NCBI GenBank assembly: GCA_016717855.1
Contig: JADKEV010000072.1
Location: 1-64,000 of the forward strand
From: Betaproteobacteria bacterium
GTDB taxonomy: Bacteria; Pseudomonadota; Gammaproteobacteria; Burkholderiales; Casimicrobiaceae
Length of the DNA: 64,000 bases
Reading direction: 5' to 3'
The notes beneath the pieces are model-generated. The model saw only the letters and a list, made by a program, of their open reading frames with translations, had not been told where the DNA came from and did not search any database. Below, piece after piece: positions 53,742 through 63,617 of the stretch (position 1 is its first letter; every line of letters begins with the position of its first letter). The translations under genes were made by a program, and so were the position numbers.

Positions 53742-56027
53742 CTAGAACCCTGTCCCGACCTGGAACTGGAACCGTTGGATCTTGTCCCCTTCTTTCGATC
53801 CCAGCGGGAATGCAAAGCTGAATTTGAGCGGGCCTACCGGAGACGCCCATTGTAGCGCGATCCCGGTCGCGTAGCGGAAGCTCTCGAACTCCGGCTGCTG
53901 CCCCGGCCCCTTGATCTGTCCGATGTCGAAAAAAATGCTGCCGCGCACCGACTTGTCGGCCTTCAGCCCCGGGAACGGAAACAACAGTTCCACGTTGCCG
54001 ACAACGCGCCGGTTGCCGCCAACCGGATCGCCGTTTTCGTCGCGCGGCCCCAGCGTGCTGGTGTCGTAGCCGCGAACGCTGGACACGCCGCCGGCGTAGT
54101 AGGCCTTGTAGAACGGTAGCGGACGCCCGCCGTAGCCCTCGCCATAGCCCAATTCGCCGTTGAGCGCCAGCACCCAGTCCTTGATCAGGCCGATGGGCTT
54201 GAACCACTGGTGCTGGTAGTTGATCTTGTAATAGCGCAGATCGGTGCCGGGAATCCCCACCTCGCCGGAAATGCTCTGCAGGCGCCCGATCGTCGGATAG
54301 AGAATGCTGTCGCGCGTATCGCGCGCCCAGCCGGCCCGGGCCACCAGGCTGGTGGTGATGGTGCCGAACGTGTTGACGTAATCAAGATAGCGCAGCACCG
54401 GCACCGAGTCGTTGAGCGCAAGTTCCGTCCGCTCCGCCGCCAGGCCGAAATTAATGCTGTCGGTCTCGGTCAGCGGAACGCCGAAGCGGATGCCGGCGCC
54501 ATAGGTCTTGGTCTGGTAGCTGGCGATGGTCAGCGACGACGAATCGACGTCGCGGCGGTAAAGGTCGAACCCGCGCGAAATGCCGTCCGGCGTGAAGTAC
54601 GGATTGGTGTAGGAGACCGAGTACACCTTGTTGACGCGGCTGCTGTTGACCTGCAGGGCCAGCGCGTTGCCGCTGCCGAACACGTTCTGCTGCGCGATCG
54701 AACCCGACAGGATCAGGCCGTCGCCCTGGGAAAAGCCGGCGCCGAGGTTGAGGCTGCCAGTCGCCTTTTCGGTCACCGTCATGTCGAGGTCGACCTGGTC
54801 GCTGGTCCCGGCGACCGCCGGCGTCTCGATGTTGACGTCGGAGAAGAACCCCAGCCGGTCGACACGGACCTTGGAACGCTGGATCTTGGTGTTGTCGTAC
54901 CACGCGCCCTCGAGCTGGCGCAACTCGCGGCGGATCACTTCGTCGCGGGTGCGGGTGTTGCCATTGATGTTGATGCGCCGGACGTAGACGCGCCGGCCCG
55001 GATCGACGAAGAACGTGAACGAGACCTCGCGCTTGACCTTGTCCAGCTCGGGAATCGCATTGACGTTGGCGAACGCATAGCCCTCGACGCCCAGCCGGTC
55101 GCCGATCAGCTTCGCCGATTCGGTCAGCCGTTCGCGCGAAAATACCTCGCCCTTCTTCAGGCGAACCAGGCGGACCAGCTCCGCCTCCGGCAGCAGCAGC
55201 TCGCCACCCATCCGGATGTCGGAGACCGTGTACATCGGCCCCTCGGTGATGTTGACGGTGATGTAGATCTCTTCCTTGTCGGGCGTGATCGACACCTGCG
55301 TCGAGTCGACGTTGAATTCGAGGTAGCCGCGATTGGTGTAGTAGCTGCGCAGCGTCTCCAGGTCGGCCGCCAGCTTCTGCTTGGAGTACTGGTCGTTCTT
55401 GGTGTACCAGGTGAGCCAGCCCGGCGTGGTCAGCACCATTTCGCCCAGCAGCTGCTTTTCGGTGAACACCGAGTTGCCGACGATGTTGACCTGCGCGATC
55501 TTCGCGACCTCGCCCTCGGTGACCACGAAATTGATCGACGCCCGGTTGCGTTCCTGGGGGGTGACGATCGTCGTCACTTCGGCCCCATACCGTCCGCGCG
55601 AAATGTACTGGCGCTTGATTTCCTGCTCGGCGCGCTCCAGCGCGGAGCGGTCGAAAATCCGCGATTCGGCCAGGCCCACTTCCTTGAGCGCCTTCTTCAG
55701 CGTGTCCTTGTCGAATTCCTTGGCGCCGGTGACGTCGATGGCGCTGATGGTCGGGCGCTCGAGGACGGTGACGATCAGGATGCCGTCCTGCGCCTCCAGC
55801 CGCACGTCGCGAAAAAATCCCGTCGCATACAGCGCCTTGATCGCCGCGGCCGCTTTGTCTTCGTCCATCGTCTCGCCGACCTTGACCGGCAGGTAGCTGA
55901 AGATCGTGCCGGCATCGGTGCGCTGGATGCCTTCTACGCGGATGTCCTTGACTACAAAAGGGTCCAGCGCAAACGCCGTGGTCGCAAACATGCCCGCGAT
56001 CAGGGCGGGAAGCAATTTGATTCGCAT
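53742..56027 (-). CDS. bamA: Outer membrane protein assembly factor BamA
   Basis: 761 residues. Signal peptide (MRIKLLPALIAGMFATTAFA), five POTRA domains (about 22-420, e.g. FVVKDIRVEGIQRTDAGTIF) and a 16-strand Omp85 barrel. VRGYDTSTLGPRDENGDP holds the conserved L6 loop VRGY; the C-terminus QRFQFQVGTGF ends in Phe. Inserts beta-barrel proteins into the outer membrane. Upstream is rseP, 14 bases away. Confidence 0.97.
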   Translation of the reverse strand: MRIKLLPALIAGMFATTAFALDPFVVKDIRVEGIQRTDAGTIFSYLPVKVGETMDEDKAAAAIKALYATGFFRDVRLEAQDGILIVTVLERPTISAIDVTGAKEFDKDTLKKALKEVGLAESRIFDRSALERAEQEIKRQYISRGRYGAEVTTIVTPQERNRASINFVVTEGEVAKIAQVNIVGNSVFTEKQLLGEMVLTTPGWLTWYTKNDQYSKQKLAADLETLRSYYTNRGYLEFNVDSTQVSITPDKEEIYITVNITEGPMYTVSDIRMGGELLLPEAELVRLVRLKKGEVFSRERLTESAKLIGDRLGVEGYAFANVNAIPELDKVKREVSFTFFVDPGRRVYVRRININGNTRTRDEVIRRELRQLEGAWYDNTKIQRSKVRVDRLGFFSDVNIETPAVAGTSDQVDLDMTVTEKATGSLNLGAGFSQGDGLILSGSIAQQNVFGSGNALALQVNSSRVNKVYSVSYTNPYFTPDGISRGFDLYRRDVDSSSLTIASYQTKTYGAGIRFGVPLTETDSINFGLAAERTELALNDSVPVLRYLDYVNTFGTITTSLVARAGWARDTRDSILYPTIGRLQSISGEVGIPGTDLRYYKINYQHQWFKPIGLIKDWVLALNGELGYGEGYGGRPLPFYKAYYAGGVSSVRGYDTSTLGPRDENGDPVGGNRRVVGNVELLFPFPGLKADKSVRGSIFFDIGQIKGPGQQPEFESFRYATGIALQWASPVGPLKFSFAFPLGSKEGDKIQRFQFQVGTGF

Positions 56028-56041
56028 GCGTTTGATTTTTT

Positions 56042-57424
56042 TCAGCTGAATATGCGGGGCAAGAGACGGAACAGATCGTTGTAGAGGGCCAGCGCCATGA
56101 GCGCGGCAAGCAGGAACATCCCCGCTTGTTGCCCCAATTGCAGAGTGCGGTCCGAGAGCGGACTGCCCTTCAGAAGCTCGACCGTATAATACAGCAAATG
56201 CCCTCCGTCCAATAACGGTATCGGCAGCAGATTGAGCACGCCCAGGCTGATGCTGATCACCGCCAGATAGAGGATGAAGGTGGTCACTCCCTGCTGCGCC
56301 GACTGCCCAGCGTAATCGGCGACGGTCAGCGGTCCGCTGATGTTCTTCAGCGAGGCCTCGCCGATCACGATGCGGCCGAGCATCTTCAGGCTGAACACCG
56401 AAAGCTCCCAGGTTTTCTGCACGCCGCGCGCGAGCGCGTCGGCGATCCCGTACTGCGTGCGCACGCGATGCGCGGCGAAGGCGGTCGGGTTGGGGCCGAG
56501 GTCGATGCCGAGCTGGCCGATGGTCTTGCCCTCGACGAACTTCGCTTCCGGCGTCGCAGAGAGCGCCACCGTCTGGCCGGCGCGCGTGAGCGTCAGGCGC
56601 ACGGCCTGGTCGGGATGCGCGGCGATGATGCGCCGCGCCTCGGCGACGCCGGTGAGCGGGTGGTCGTCGATGGCCACGATGATGTCGCCGGCGGCAAGGC
56701 CGGCCGCCGCCCCGGCGCGGCCGTCGAGCACGCGCATCACCGCCGGCGGCGCAGCCGGCAGGTACAGCCGCAAGCCCAGCGTATCGAGGAAAGGTCCTTC
56801 CCAGTCGGCTGCGGACAGGCCCTTCAGGTCGAGCGTCCGCGCCAGCGTTTCACCGCCGCGGCGCACGCGCAGTTCCACGCCGGCCTCGCCGGACACGCGC
56901 AGCAGCCGCCAGCGCAATTCCTGCCACGATTCCAGCGGGCGCCCGTCCAGCGCGACGATCTCGTCGCGATCGGCGAACCCGGCCTGCGCCGCGGCAGTCG
57001 CGGCGGGCGGCGCGGCGAGGACCGCGCGCAAGCCGTCGACGCCATTCAGATAGAGCCCCGCATAGAGCAGCACGGCCAGCAGCAGGTTCGCGAACGGGCC
57101 GGCGGCCACGATGATCAGCCGCTTCCACACCTTCTGGCGGTTGAACGCGCGGTTGCTGTCGGCGACCGTGATGACCTCGCCCTCGGCGGCCTCGCGCTCG
57201 TCGAGAAAGCGGACGAAGCCGCCCAGCGGAATCGCGGCCACCACGAACTCCGTGCGGTCGCGGCCGAAGCGCCGGAGAAAGAGCGGCTTGCCGAAGCCGA
57301 TCGAGAAGCGCAGCACCTTGACGCCCAGCAGCCTGCCGGCCAGGTAGTGGCCGAACTCGTGAAACGTCACCAGCAAACCGATGGTCAGCAGGAACGCCGC
57401 CACCGTCTGTACGACTGCAATCAT
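56042..57424 (-). CDS. rseP: Site-2 protease RseP
   Basis: 460 residues. Zinc site HEFGHYLAG (HExxH) in the first membrane segment and LPIPLLDGGHLLYY (LDG) in the third. Two PDZ domains lie between (about 110-310). Cleaves anti-sigma-E and clears signal-peptide remnants in the inner membrane. Its ATG overlaps the dxr stop (ATGA). Confidence 0.96.
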   Translation of the reverse strand: MIAVVQTVAAFLLTIGLLVTFHEFGHYLAGRLLGVKVLRFSIGFGKPLFLRRFGRDRTEFVVAAIPLGGFVRFLDEREAAEGEVITVADSNRAFNRQKVWKRLIIVAAGPFANLLLAVLLYAGLYLNGVDGLRAVLAAPPAATAAAQAGFADRDEIVALDGRPLESWQELRWRLLRVSGEAGVELRVRRGGETLARTLDLKGLSAADWEGPFLDTLGLRLYLPAAPPAVMRVLDGRAGAAAGLAAGDIIVAIDDHPLTGVAEARRIIAAHPDQAVRLTLTRAGQTVALSATPEAKFVEGKTIGQLGIDLGPNPTAFAAHRVRTQYGIADALARGVQKTWELSVFSLKMLGRIVIGEASLKNISGPLTVADYAGQSAQQGVTTFILYLAVISISLGVLNLLPIPLLDGGHLLYYTVELLKGSPLSDRTLQLGQQAGMFLLAALMALALYNDLFRLLPRIFS

Positions 57425-58617
57425 TGTGCTGCTCTCCTGCTGTGGAAGCGACTCGCGGCTTCGCGGGCGAGTTCGCGCGCGCCGTCATCGCAGGCGATGA
57501 CCGCCTCCAGATCGTCGAGGGACGTGACGCGAACACGCGCGAGCGTATCCTCGCATACACGCGGGATGTCGGTGTAGCGCAGCTGCCGGTCCAGGAACGC
57601 GGCGACCGCGATTTCGTTGGCGGCGTTGAGCGCGCCGGGCGCCGAGCCGCCGGCCCGCAGCGCTTCGAAGCCCAGGCGCAAGCAGGGAAAGCGCCCCAGG
57701 TCCGGCGCGGTGAAGTCGAGGCGCCCCACCGCGGCCAGGTCGAGCCGCTGCACGCCGGAAGCTATGCGCTCCGGATACGCCAGCGCATGGGCGATCGGTG
57801 TGCGCATGTCAGGCGAACCCAGTTGCGCGAGTTGCGAGCCGTCGATGTACTCGACCAGCGAATGCACGATGCTCTGCGGATGGATGACCACGCTGATGCG
57901 CTCGGCCGGCAAGCCGAACAGCCAGCGCGCTTCGATCACTTCCAGTCCCTTGTTCATCATCGTCGCCGAGTCCACCGAAATCTTGCGCCCCATCACCCAA
58001 TTCGGATGCGCGCAAGCCTGCTCGGGGGTGACGGCGTCGAGTTCGGCCAGCGGCCGGGTGCGGAACGGGCCGCCGGAAGCCGTCAGGATAAGGCGGTGGA
58101 TGTCGCCCGCGCGTGCGCCCTGCGCGTAGTCGGCGGGCAGGCACTGGAAGATCGCGTTGTGCTCGGAGTCCAGCGGCAGCACCGTCGCGTGATGCTCACG
58201 CGCGGTGCGCATGAACCACTCACCGGCAAGCACCAGCGTCTCCTTGTTGGCGAGCAGGATGCGCTTGCCGTGGCGCGCCGCCGCCAGCGTCGAGGCGAGG
58301 CCGGCGGCGCCGACGATCGCGGCGACGACTGTGTCCGCGTCCGCCAGCGCGCCGATCCGGGCCACGCCGTCGGCGCCGGCCCAGACCTCGGTGTCGCTGC
58401 CCGCGCGCCGCAGCGCGGCGCGCAGCGCTTCGGCGGCCGCGTCATCGAGCAGCGCGGCGACGCGCGGCCGGAACTGCAGGCACTGCTCGAGCAGCTTTTC
58501 CCATTGGACATTTGCGGCCAGCGCGGCCACCGCGTAGCGCTGCGGATGGCGGGCGACGACATCGAGGACGTTGACGCCGATGGAACCGGTGGAGCCGAGG
58601 ATCGCGATGCGGCGCAT
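57421..58617 (-). CDS. dxr: 1-deoxy-D-xylulose 5-phosphate reductoisomerase
   Basis: 398 residues from ATG 58617. NADPH site RRIAILGSTGSIGVNVLDVV, LANKETLVLAG, DSEHNAIFQCL (metal/substrate), SASGGPF-type segment LTASGGPFRTRP and NWVMGRKISVDSATMMNKGLE. Second step of the non-mevalonate isoprenoid pathway, feeding uppS encoded upstream. Two bases separate it from cdsA. Confidence 0.96.
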   Translation of the reverse strand: MRRIAILGSTGSIGVNVLDVVARHPQRYAVAALAANVQWEKLLEQCLQFRPRVAALLDDAAAEALRAALRRAGSDTEVWAGADGVARIGALADADTVVAAIVGAAGLASTLAAARHGKRILLANKETLVLAGEWFMRTAREHHATVLPLDSEHNAIFQCLPADYAQGARAGDIHRLILTASGGPFRTRPLAELDAVTPEQACAHPNWVMGRKISVDSATMMNKGLEVIEARWLFGLPAERISVVIHPQSIVHSLVEYIDGSQLAQLGSPDMRTPIAHALAYPERIASGVQRLDLAAVGRLDFTAPDLGRFPCLRLGFEALRAGGSAPGALNAANEIAVAAFLDRQLRYTDIPRVCEDTLARVRVTSLDDLEAVIACDDGARELAREAASRFHSRRAAQ

Positions 58618-58619
58618 GG

Positions 58620-59447
58620 TCAGTACGACAGCAGCGCGATGAACAAAGTTGCAAGCGGCAAGGTGGGCAGCAGCGCGTCGATACGGTCGAGCACGCCGCC
58701 ATGCCCCGGCAGCGTGGTGCCGCTGTCCTTGACGCCGGCCTGGCGCTTGAGCCACGACTCGAACAGGTCGCCGATTACGCTGACCAGCGCCAGGATCAGC
58801 GCGAACGCGGCGACCAACGGGCGCGAGAGCGTCGCGTGCGCCGCCAGCGGCGAGAGCAGCAACAGCAGCATCGCATACGCGAACACGCAGAGCAGTCCTC
58901 CGTACACGCCCTCCCACGACTTGCCGGGACTGATCGTGGGCGCAAGCTTGCGGCGGCCGAACTTGCGGCCGGCGAAATACGCCGCGGTGTCGGCAATCCA
59001 CACCACCATCATCACCGCCAGCAGCAGCCAGGGCGACCGCGCCTGCAGCTGCACCATCGCCATCCACAGCGCGAGCACGGCGATCACCCCGAGCGCCGTC
59101 ATGCCAGCAGGATGCCGCGTCGGCCAGCCGCGGAAAAGCCACAGCGGCGCCACCACGATCCAGAAGGCGGAGGCGGCGCCGCAAAGCGCAAGCACCGGCG
59201 CTTCGGGAAAGCCACGCGCCGCGCTGAAGCCGGTGGCGAGCAGGAGCGCGCCGCCGAGCAGCAGCGCGCCGCCTGCCGCCCCAAGGCTGGCAGCCGCTTG
59301 CAGGCCCGCCAGTTTCGCCCACTCGTAGACGGCGGTCATCAGCGCGACCAGGGTCAAGGCGGCGAAGTACGCGGGGGGCAGCGCGAACAGCGCGGCGAAA
59401 AAAACCGCCGCGAGGATGACCGCCGTGATGACGCGCTGCTTGAGCAT
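58620..59447 (-). CDS. cdsA: Phosphatidate cytidylyltransferase
   Basis: 275 residues and about eight membrane segments. The C-terminal signature SWEGVYGGLLCVFAYAML and SVIGDLFESWLKRQAGVKDS, ending DRIDALLP, identifies CDP-diacylglycerol synthase, which activates phosphatidic acid. Starts 8 bases after uppS. Confidence 0.95.
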   Translation of the reverse strand: MLKQRVITAVILAAVFFAALFALPPAYFAALTLVALMTAVYEWAKLAGLQAAASLGAAGGALLLGGALLLATGFSAARGFPEAPVLALCGAASAFWIVVAPLWLFRGWPTRHPAGMTALGVIAVLALWMAMVQLQARSPWLLLAVMMVVWIADTAAYFAGRKFGRRKLAPTISPGKSWEGVYGGLLCVFAYAMLLLLLSPLAAHATLSRPLVAAFALILALVSVIGDLFESWLKRQAGVKDSGTTLPGHGGVLDRIDALLPTLPLATLFIALLSY

Positions 59448-59454
59448 CGGCGGC

Positions 59455-60210
59455 TCAGCGCGCGGCTGCCCGCAACTGTTCGCTGGTGCGGCCGAAGCGG
59501 CGCTCGCGCTGCTGGTAGGAACGGATGGCGGCCGCCAGCGCCTCGCGGTCGAAGTCGGGCCACAGCAGGTCGGTGAAATACAACTCGGTGTACGCGAGCT
59601 GCCAGAGCAGGAAGTTGCTGATCCGCTGCTCGCCGCCGGTGCGGATGAACAGATCGGGTTCGGGCGCGTAGCTCATCGCGAGATACGGCGCGAGTGCGTC
59701 GGGATCGAAGCCGGCGGCATGTTCCGGATGTTCGGCAAGCATCGCGCGCACGGCGTTGGCGATGTCCCACCGACCGCCATAGTTGGCGGCGATGGTCAGC
59801 GTGCAGGTCCCGTTGCCGGCGGTCAGCCGCTCGCCTTCGCGGATCAGGTCCACCAGCCGCGGCTCGAACCGGGAGAGGTCGCCGATCACCTTGAACCGGA
59901 TGTCGTTCTGGTGGAGCTTCGCCACTTCCTGTTCCAGCGCGTGCATGAACAACTGCATCAGGAAGGTCACCTCGTCTTCGGGCCGGCGCCAGTTCTCGCT
60001 GGAGAACGCGAACAGCGTCAGGAACTCGACGCCCTGGTCGGCGCAGCCCTTGATGACCTCGCGCACCGCTTCTACGCCGCGCTTGTGTCCCGCCACCCGC
60101 GGCAGCATCCGCTTGCCCGCCCAGCGGCCGTTGCCGTCCATGATGATCGCCACATGGCGCGGCACCTGGCCGACTTCGGGGATGATCTTGGTCGAACTCG
60201 AGAACATCAT
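59455..60210 (-). CDS. uppS: Isoprenyl (undecaprenyl) diphosphate synthase
   Basis: 251 residues. HVAIIMDGNGRWAGKRMLP has the catalytic Asp; FAFSSENWRRP and PDLFIRTGGEQRISNFLLWQ complete the cis-prenyltransferase signature. Makes the C55 carrier lipid precursor for peptidoglycan and O-antigen. Two in-frame ATGs (60210, 60207); no strong ribosome binding site. Separated from frr by large hairpins. Confidence 0.96.
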   Translation of the reverse strand: MMFSSSTKIIPEVGQVPRHVAIIMDGNGRWAGKRMLPRVAGHKRGVEAVREVIKGCADQGVEFLTLFAFSSENWRRPEDEVTFLMQLFMHALEQEVAKLHQNDIRFKVIGDLSRFEPRLVDLIREGERLTAGNGTCTLTIAANYGGRWDIANAVRAMLAEHPEHAAGFDPDALAPYLAMSYAPEPDLFIRTGGEQRISNFLLWQLAYTELYFTDLLWPDFDREALAAAIRSYQQRERRFGRTSEQLRAAAR

Positions 60211-60244
60211 GGGGAGTGCGGAAGGTGGTCGTCTGGGGGGATGT

Positions 60245-60326
60245 CGGCAGGTGGACTGGACAGACCTGCCGGGGATGCGGCGCGCGGCGGCCGCGCGCCC
60301 GCCTCGCCCGCCGCATGTTCCCCGGC
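60245..60326 (-). terminator. Two strong hairpins between frr and uppS
   Basis: On the minus strand the first (60326-60268) pairs GCCGGGGAACATGCGGCG with CGCCGCATCCCCGGC (three-base bulge), with an inner GC palindrome. The second (60271-60245) is an 8-bp stem CGGCAGGT/ACCTGCCG. No U-tract; could attenuate or protect the frr message. Confidence 0.5.
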
Positions 60327-60884
60327 TCAGACGGCCATCAGGTCCGCTTCCTTGGCATGGAGCAGCCGGTCGATGTCGGCGATGTGCCGGTCGGTCATCT
60401 TCTGGACCTCGTCCTGCGCCTTGCGCTCGTCGTCCTCGCCCACTTCCTTGTCCTTGAGCAGCCGCTTCAGGTGCTCGTTGGCGTCGCGGCGGATGTTGCG
60501 CACGGCGACGCGCGCATTCTCCGCCTCGGCGCGCACGATCTTGGTCAGGTCGCGCCGGCGCTCTTCGGTCAGCGCCGGCATCGGGATGCGGATGACGTCG
60601 CCCTGCGTCGCCGGGTTGACGCCGAGATCCGAATCGCGGATCGCCTTCTCCACGGGTCCGACCATCTTCTTCTCGAACGGTTGCACGGTAATGGTCCGCG
60701 CGTCGGCCAGCGTCACGTTGCAGACCTGGTTGATGGGCATCGACGTGCCGTAGTAGTCGACGTGCAGGTGATCGAGAATGCCGGGATGCGCGCGGCCGGT
60801 GCGGACTTTGCCGAGGTCGGCCTTCAGCGCCTCGACCGTCTTGTTCATTTTCTGCTCAGCGGTTGTCTTGATCTCGGGAATCAT
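60327..60884 (-). CDS. frr: Ribosome recycling factor
   Basis: 185 residues from ATG 60884 with GAGAGGAC upstream. KMNKTVEALKADLGKVRTGR, LGVNPATQGDVIRIPMPALT and EERRRDLTKIVRAEAENARV are diagnostic. Splits post-termination ribosomes with EF-G. Essential and intact here. Confidence 0.97.
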   Translation of the reverse strand: MIPEIKTTAEQKMNKTVEALKADLGKVRTGRAHPGILDHLHVDYYGTSMPINQVCNVTLADARTITVQPFEKKMVGPVEKAIRDSDLGVNPATQGDVIRIPMPALTEERRRDLTKIVRAEAENARVAVRNIRRDANEHLKRLLKDKEVGEDDERKAQDEVQKMTDRHIADIDRLLHAKEADLMAV

Positions 60885-61023
60885 TGCCGTCCTCTCCACA
60901 GTGCTTCAACGTTGCCACTTTATCACCGGCCCGGATGGCGCGACAGCGAGCGGGCCGCGCTGCCGGCCGGGGCGGGCACTGCGCGCGCGCCGCGGGCAGT
61001 CGCAACTGGGGCGCGGACCTGCT

Positions 61024-61746
61024 TCAGACATGCACCAGCGTGCCCTCATCCTCGCCCATCACGACGCGGTAGAGCGATCCCGGCTTGAAGATGCTGAACA
61101 CCTTGATCAGCATGTTCTGGTCCCGGCACAGAGCCAGCGCGGTGGCGTCCATGACCTTGAGGTTCTTCAGGATCGCTTCATTGAAAGTCAGTTCGGCGTA
61201 GCGCGTCGCGGTCGGATCCTTCATCGGATCGGCGGTGTAAACGCCGTCGACCTTGGTCGCCTTGAGCACGATGTCGGCTTCGATCTCGCGCCCGCGCAGC
61301 GCCGCGGCGGTATCCGTGGTGAAGAACGGATTGCCGGTGCCGGCCGCGAAGATCACTACCTTGCCTTCTTCGAGGTAGCGCAGCGCCTTGCCCCGGATGT
61401 AGGGCTCGGCCACCGTGTCGACAGTCAGCGCGGACTGCACGCGGCTGACGATGCCGGCGCGGCGCATCGCGTCTTCCAGCGCCAGCGCGTTGATCACGGT
61501 CGCCAGCATGCCCATGTAGTCGGCCTTGGCGCGGTCCATCCCGGCCGCGGCGGGCGCCACGCCGCGGAAGATGTTGCCGCCGCCGATGACGACGCCGACC
61601 TCGACGCCCATTTTGACGACCACGCCGATCTCGCCGACGATGCGGTCGATGACCGCGCGGTTGATGCCGTAGCTGTCGTCGCCCATCAGGGCTTCGCCCG
61701 AGAGCTTGAGCAGGATGCGTTTGTAGGCCGGTTGCGGACTCGTCAT
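61024..61746 (-). CDS. pyrH: UMP kinase
   Basis: 240 residues. RILLKLSGEALMGDDSYGIN, VGVVIGGGNIFRGV, DADIVLKATKVDGVYTADP-like segment (IVLKATKVDGVYTADPMKDP) and TALALCRDQNMLIKVF match the amino-acid-kinase-fold bacterial UMP kinase. Phosphorylates UMP to UDP; regulated by GTP and UTP in relatives. 20 bases after tsf. Confidence 0.97.
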   Translation of the reverse strand: MTSPQPAYKRILLKLSGEALMGDDSYGINRAVIDRIVGEIGVVVKMGVEVGVVIGGGNIFRGVAPAAAGMDRAKADYMGMLATVINALALEDAMRRAGIVSRVQSALTVDTVAEPYIRGKALRYLEEGKVVIFAAGTGNPFFTTDTAAALRGREIEADIVLKATKVDGVYTADPMKDPTATRYAELTFNEAILKNLKVMDATALALCRDQNMLIKVFSIFKPGSLYRVVMGEDEGTLVHV

Positions 61747-61766
61747 TCTGGCGCCTTTCCGGGGGT

Positions 61767-62642
61767 TCAGCCCTTGCTCATCGCCGCGACTTCGGCCGCG
61801 AAATCGTCCTTCTTCTTTTCGATGCCCTCGCCGACCACGTACATCGTGAACCCGTTGACCCTGGCGCCCGCGGCCTTGAGCAACTGCTCGACCGTCTGCT
61901 TGCCGTCGCCCTTGACGAAGGCCTGGCCGAGCAGCGTGACTTCGCCCAGGAACTTGGCGACCGCGCCCTCGACCATTTTATCGACGATGTTGGCGGGCTT
62001 GCCCGACTCCGCGGCGCGCGCCGCGGCGATCGTGCGCTCCCGCTCGATCAACTCGGCGGACACCTGGTCCCGGGCCACGGCCACGGGCTTGAGCGCCGCG
62101 ATGTGCATCGCCAGGTCCTTGCCCAGCTGTTCGTCGCCATCGAGGTCGACCAGCACCCCGATCTTCACTCCGTGCACGTACGAAGCGATCCGGCCGGCCG
62201 ATTCCATCCGCGCGAAGCGGCGGATGCTCATGTTCTCGCCGATCTTCTGGACCATCGCCTGGCGCGTCGCGTCCACGCTCTGCCCGCCCAGCGTCAGCGC
62301 CGAAAGCGCGGCCACGTCGGCCGGTTTCTCCTCGGCGATCAGCTTGGCCAGGCCGTTGGCGAAGGCCTTGAATTCGTCGTTCTTGGCCACGAAGTCGGTC
62401 TCGCAATTGAGCTCGACCATCGCCGCCGTCTTGCCGGCGGCGCCGACGTGGATGCCGACGACGCCCTCGGCCGCGATGCGGCCGGCGGCCTTGCTGGCCT
62501 TGGCGCCGCTCTTGATGCGCAGGAGTTCCTCGGCCTTCTTCATGTCGCCACCGGCTTCCGCCAATGCCTTCTTGCATTCCATCATGCCGAGCCCGGTCTG
62601 CTCGCGCAGTTCTTTCACCATCGTTGCGGTGATTTCAGCCAT
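61767..62642 (-). CDS. tsf: Elongation factor Ts
   Basis: 291 residues from ATG 62642. TATMVKELREQTGLGMMECK, LRIKSGAKASKAAGRIAAEG, MVELNCETDFVAKNDEFKAF are family hallmarks. Nucleotide exchange factor for EF-Tu. Downstream of rpsB across 160 bases that hold a terminator-like hairpin. Confidence 0.97.
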   Translation of the reverse strand: MAEITATMVKELREQTGLGMMECKKALAEAGGDMKKAEELLRIKSGAKASKAAGRIAAEGVVGIHVGAAGKTAAMVELNCETDFVAKNDEFKAFANGLAKLIAEEKPADVAALSALTLGGQSVDATRQAMVQKIGENMSIRRFARMESAGRIASYVHGVKIGVLVDLDGDEQLGKDLAMHIAALKPVAVARDQVSAELIERERTIAAARAAESGKPANIVDKMVEGAVAKFLGEVTLLGQAFVKGDGKQTVEQLLKAAGARVNGFTMYVVGEGIEKKKDDFAAEVAAMSKG

Positions 62643-62751
62643 GTGTTGCTCCGTTTCTTTGTTGCTTGAACCAATCTTGGCCGCGCTCCGGCCGCGCACT
62701 GCGGCCGGCCGCGGCGCCTGCATCGCTGCGCTGCGCCGATCCCGGGCCGGA

Positions 62752-62776
62752 TAAAGCAAAGGGGCTTGCCGCCCCC
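62752..62776 (-). terminator. Terminator-like hairpin between rpsB and tsf
   Basis: Minus strand GGGGC-GGCAA-GCCCC followed by TTTGCTTT: short stem, small loop and T-rich tail. Probably a partial terminator that sets the rpsB:tsf ratio. Confidence 0.6.
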
Positions 62777-62802
62777 TCGCCGTCCACCCCGGAAGGGAAC
62801 GC

Positions 62803-63545
62803 TCAGGCGGCGTCGCCCTCGACTTCGACGAACTCGTCGCTGCCCGCCTGGACGATTTCCTGGATCGCCATGTTCTTGCCGTCCAGGATCGCGTCGGCCG
62901 CGCCGCGCGCGTACAGACGGATCGCGCGGCTCGAGTCGTCGTTGCCCGGAATCACGTAGGCGATGCCGTCCGGCGAATGGTTGGTGTCGACGACGCCGAC
63001 GATCGGAATGCCGATCTTCCGGGCCTCGGTGATCGCGATCTTCTGGTAGCCGACGTCGATGACGAACAGCGCATCGGGCAGCGCGTTCATGTCCTTGATG
63101 CCGCCCAGCCCCGCATCATCTTCTCCAGTTCCCGGGTCAGGGTCAGCATTTCGTGCCGGCCCAGCTTGGCCAGCGTGCCGTCGTCGCGCATCGCCTCGAG
63201 TTCCTTCAGCCGCTTGACCGATCCCTTGAGCGTCTTGAAGTTGGTGAGCATGCCGCCCAGCCAGCGGTGATCGACATAGGGCATGCCGCAGCGCGCGGCC
63301 TCCTCGGCGATGATCTCGCGCGCCTGGCGCTTGGTGCCCACGAACAGGATGGTGCCCTTGTTGGCCGCCATCTGGCGCAGGTACTTCATCGCTTCCTGGT
63401 ACATCGTCATCGTCTGTTCGAGATTGACGATGTGGATCTTGTTCCGGTGACCGAATATGAACGGCGCCATCTTCGGATTCCAGTAGCGGGTTTGATGTCC
63501 AAAATGGACACCCGCTTCCAGCATTTGACGCATGGTTACTGACAT
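62803..63545 (-). CDS. rpsB: 30S ribosomal protein S2, with a one-base deletion in this sequence
   Basis: Begins MSVTMRQMLEAGVHFGHQ at 63545. WNPKMAPFIFGHRNKIHIVN and KRQAREIIAEEAARCGMPYV are diagnostic. At about 63107 the frame changes: ELEKMMRG is followed by LGGIKDMNALPDALFVIDVG only if one base is restored (GGGGCTGGG for GGGGCCTGGG). The span is 743 bases, one short of 248 codons. S2 is essential, so this must be a sequencing or assembly error and is a marker of indel errors in this window. Confidence 0.93.
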
Positions 63546-63617
63546 GAATGCTCCACGTAAGGGTTGGTCCTCCACCCGCCGTGAGGTCCGCGTCCCATGG
63601 TGCTGCCGGGGCGCCGG

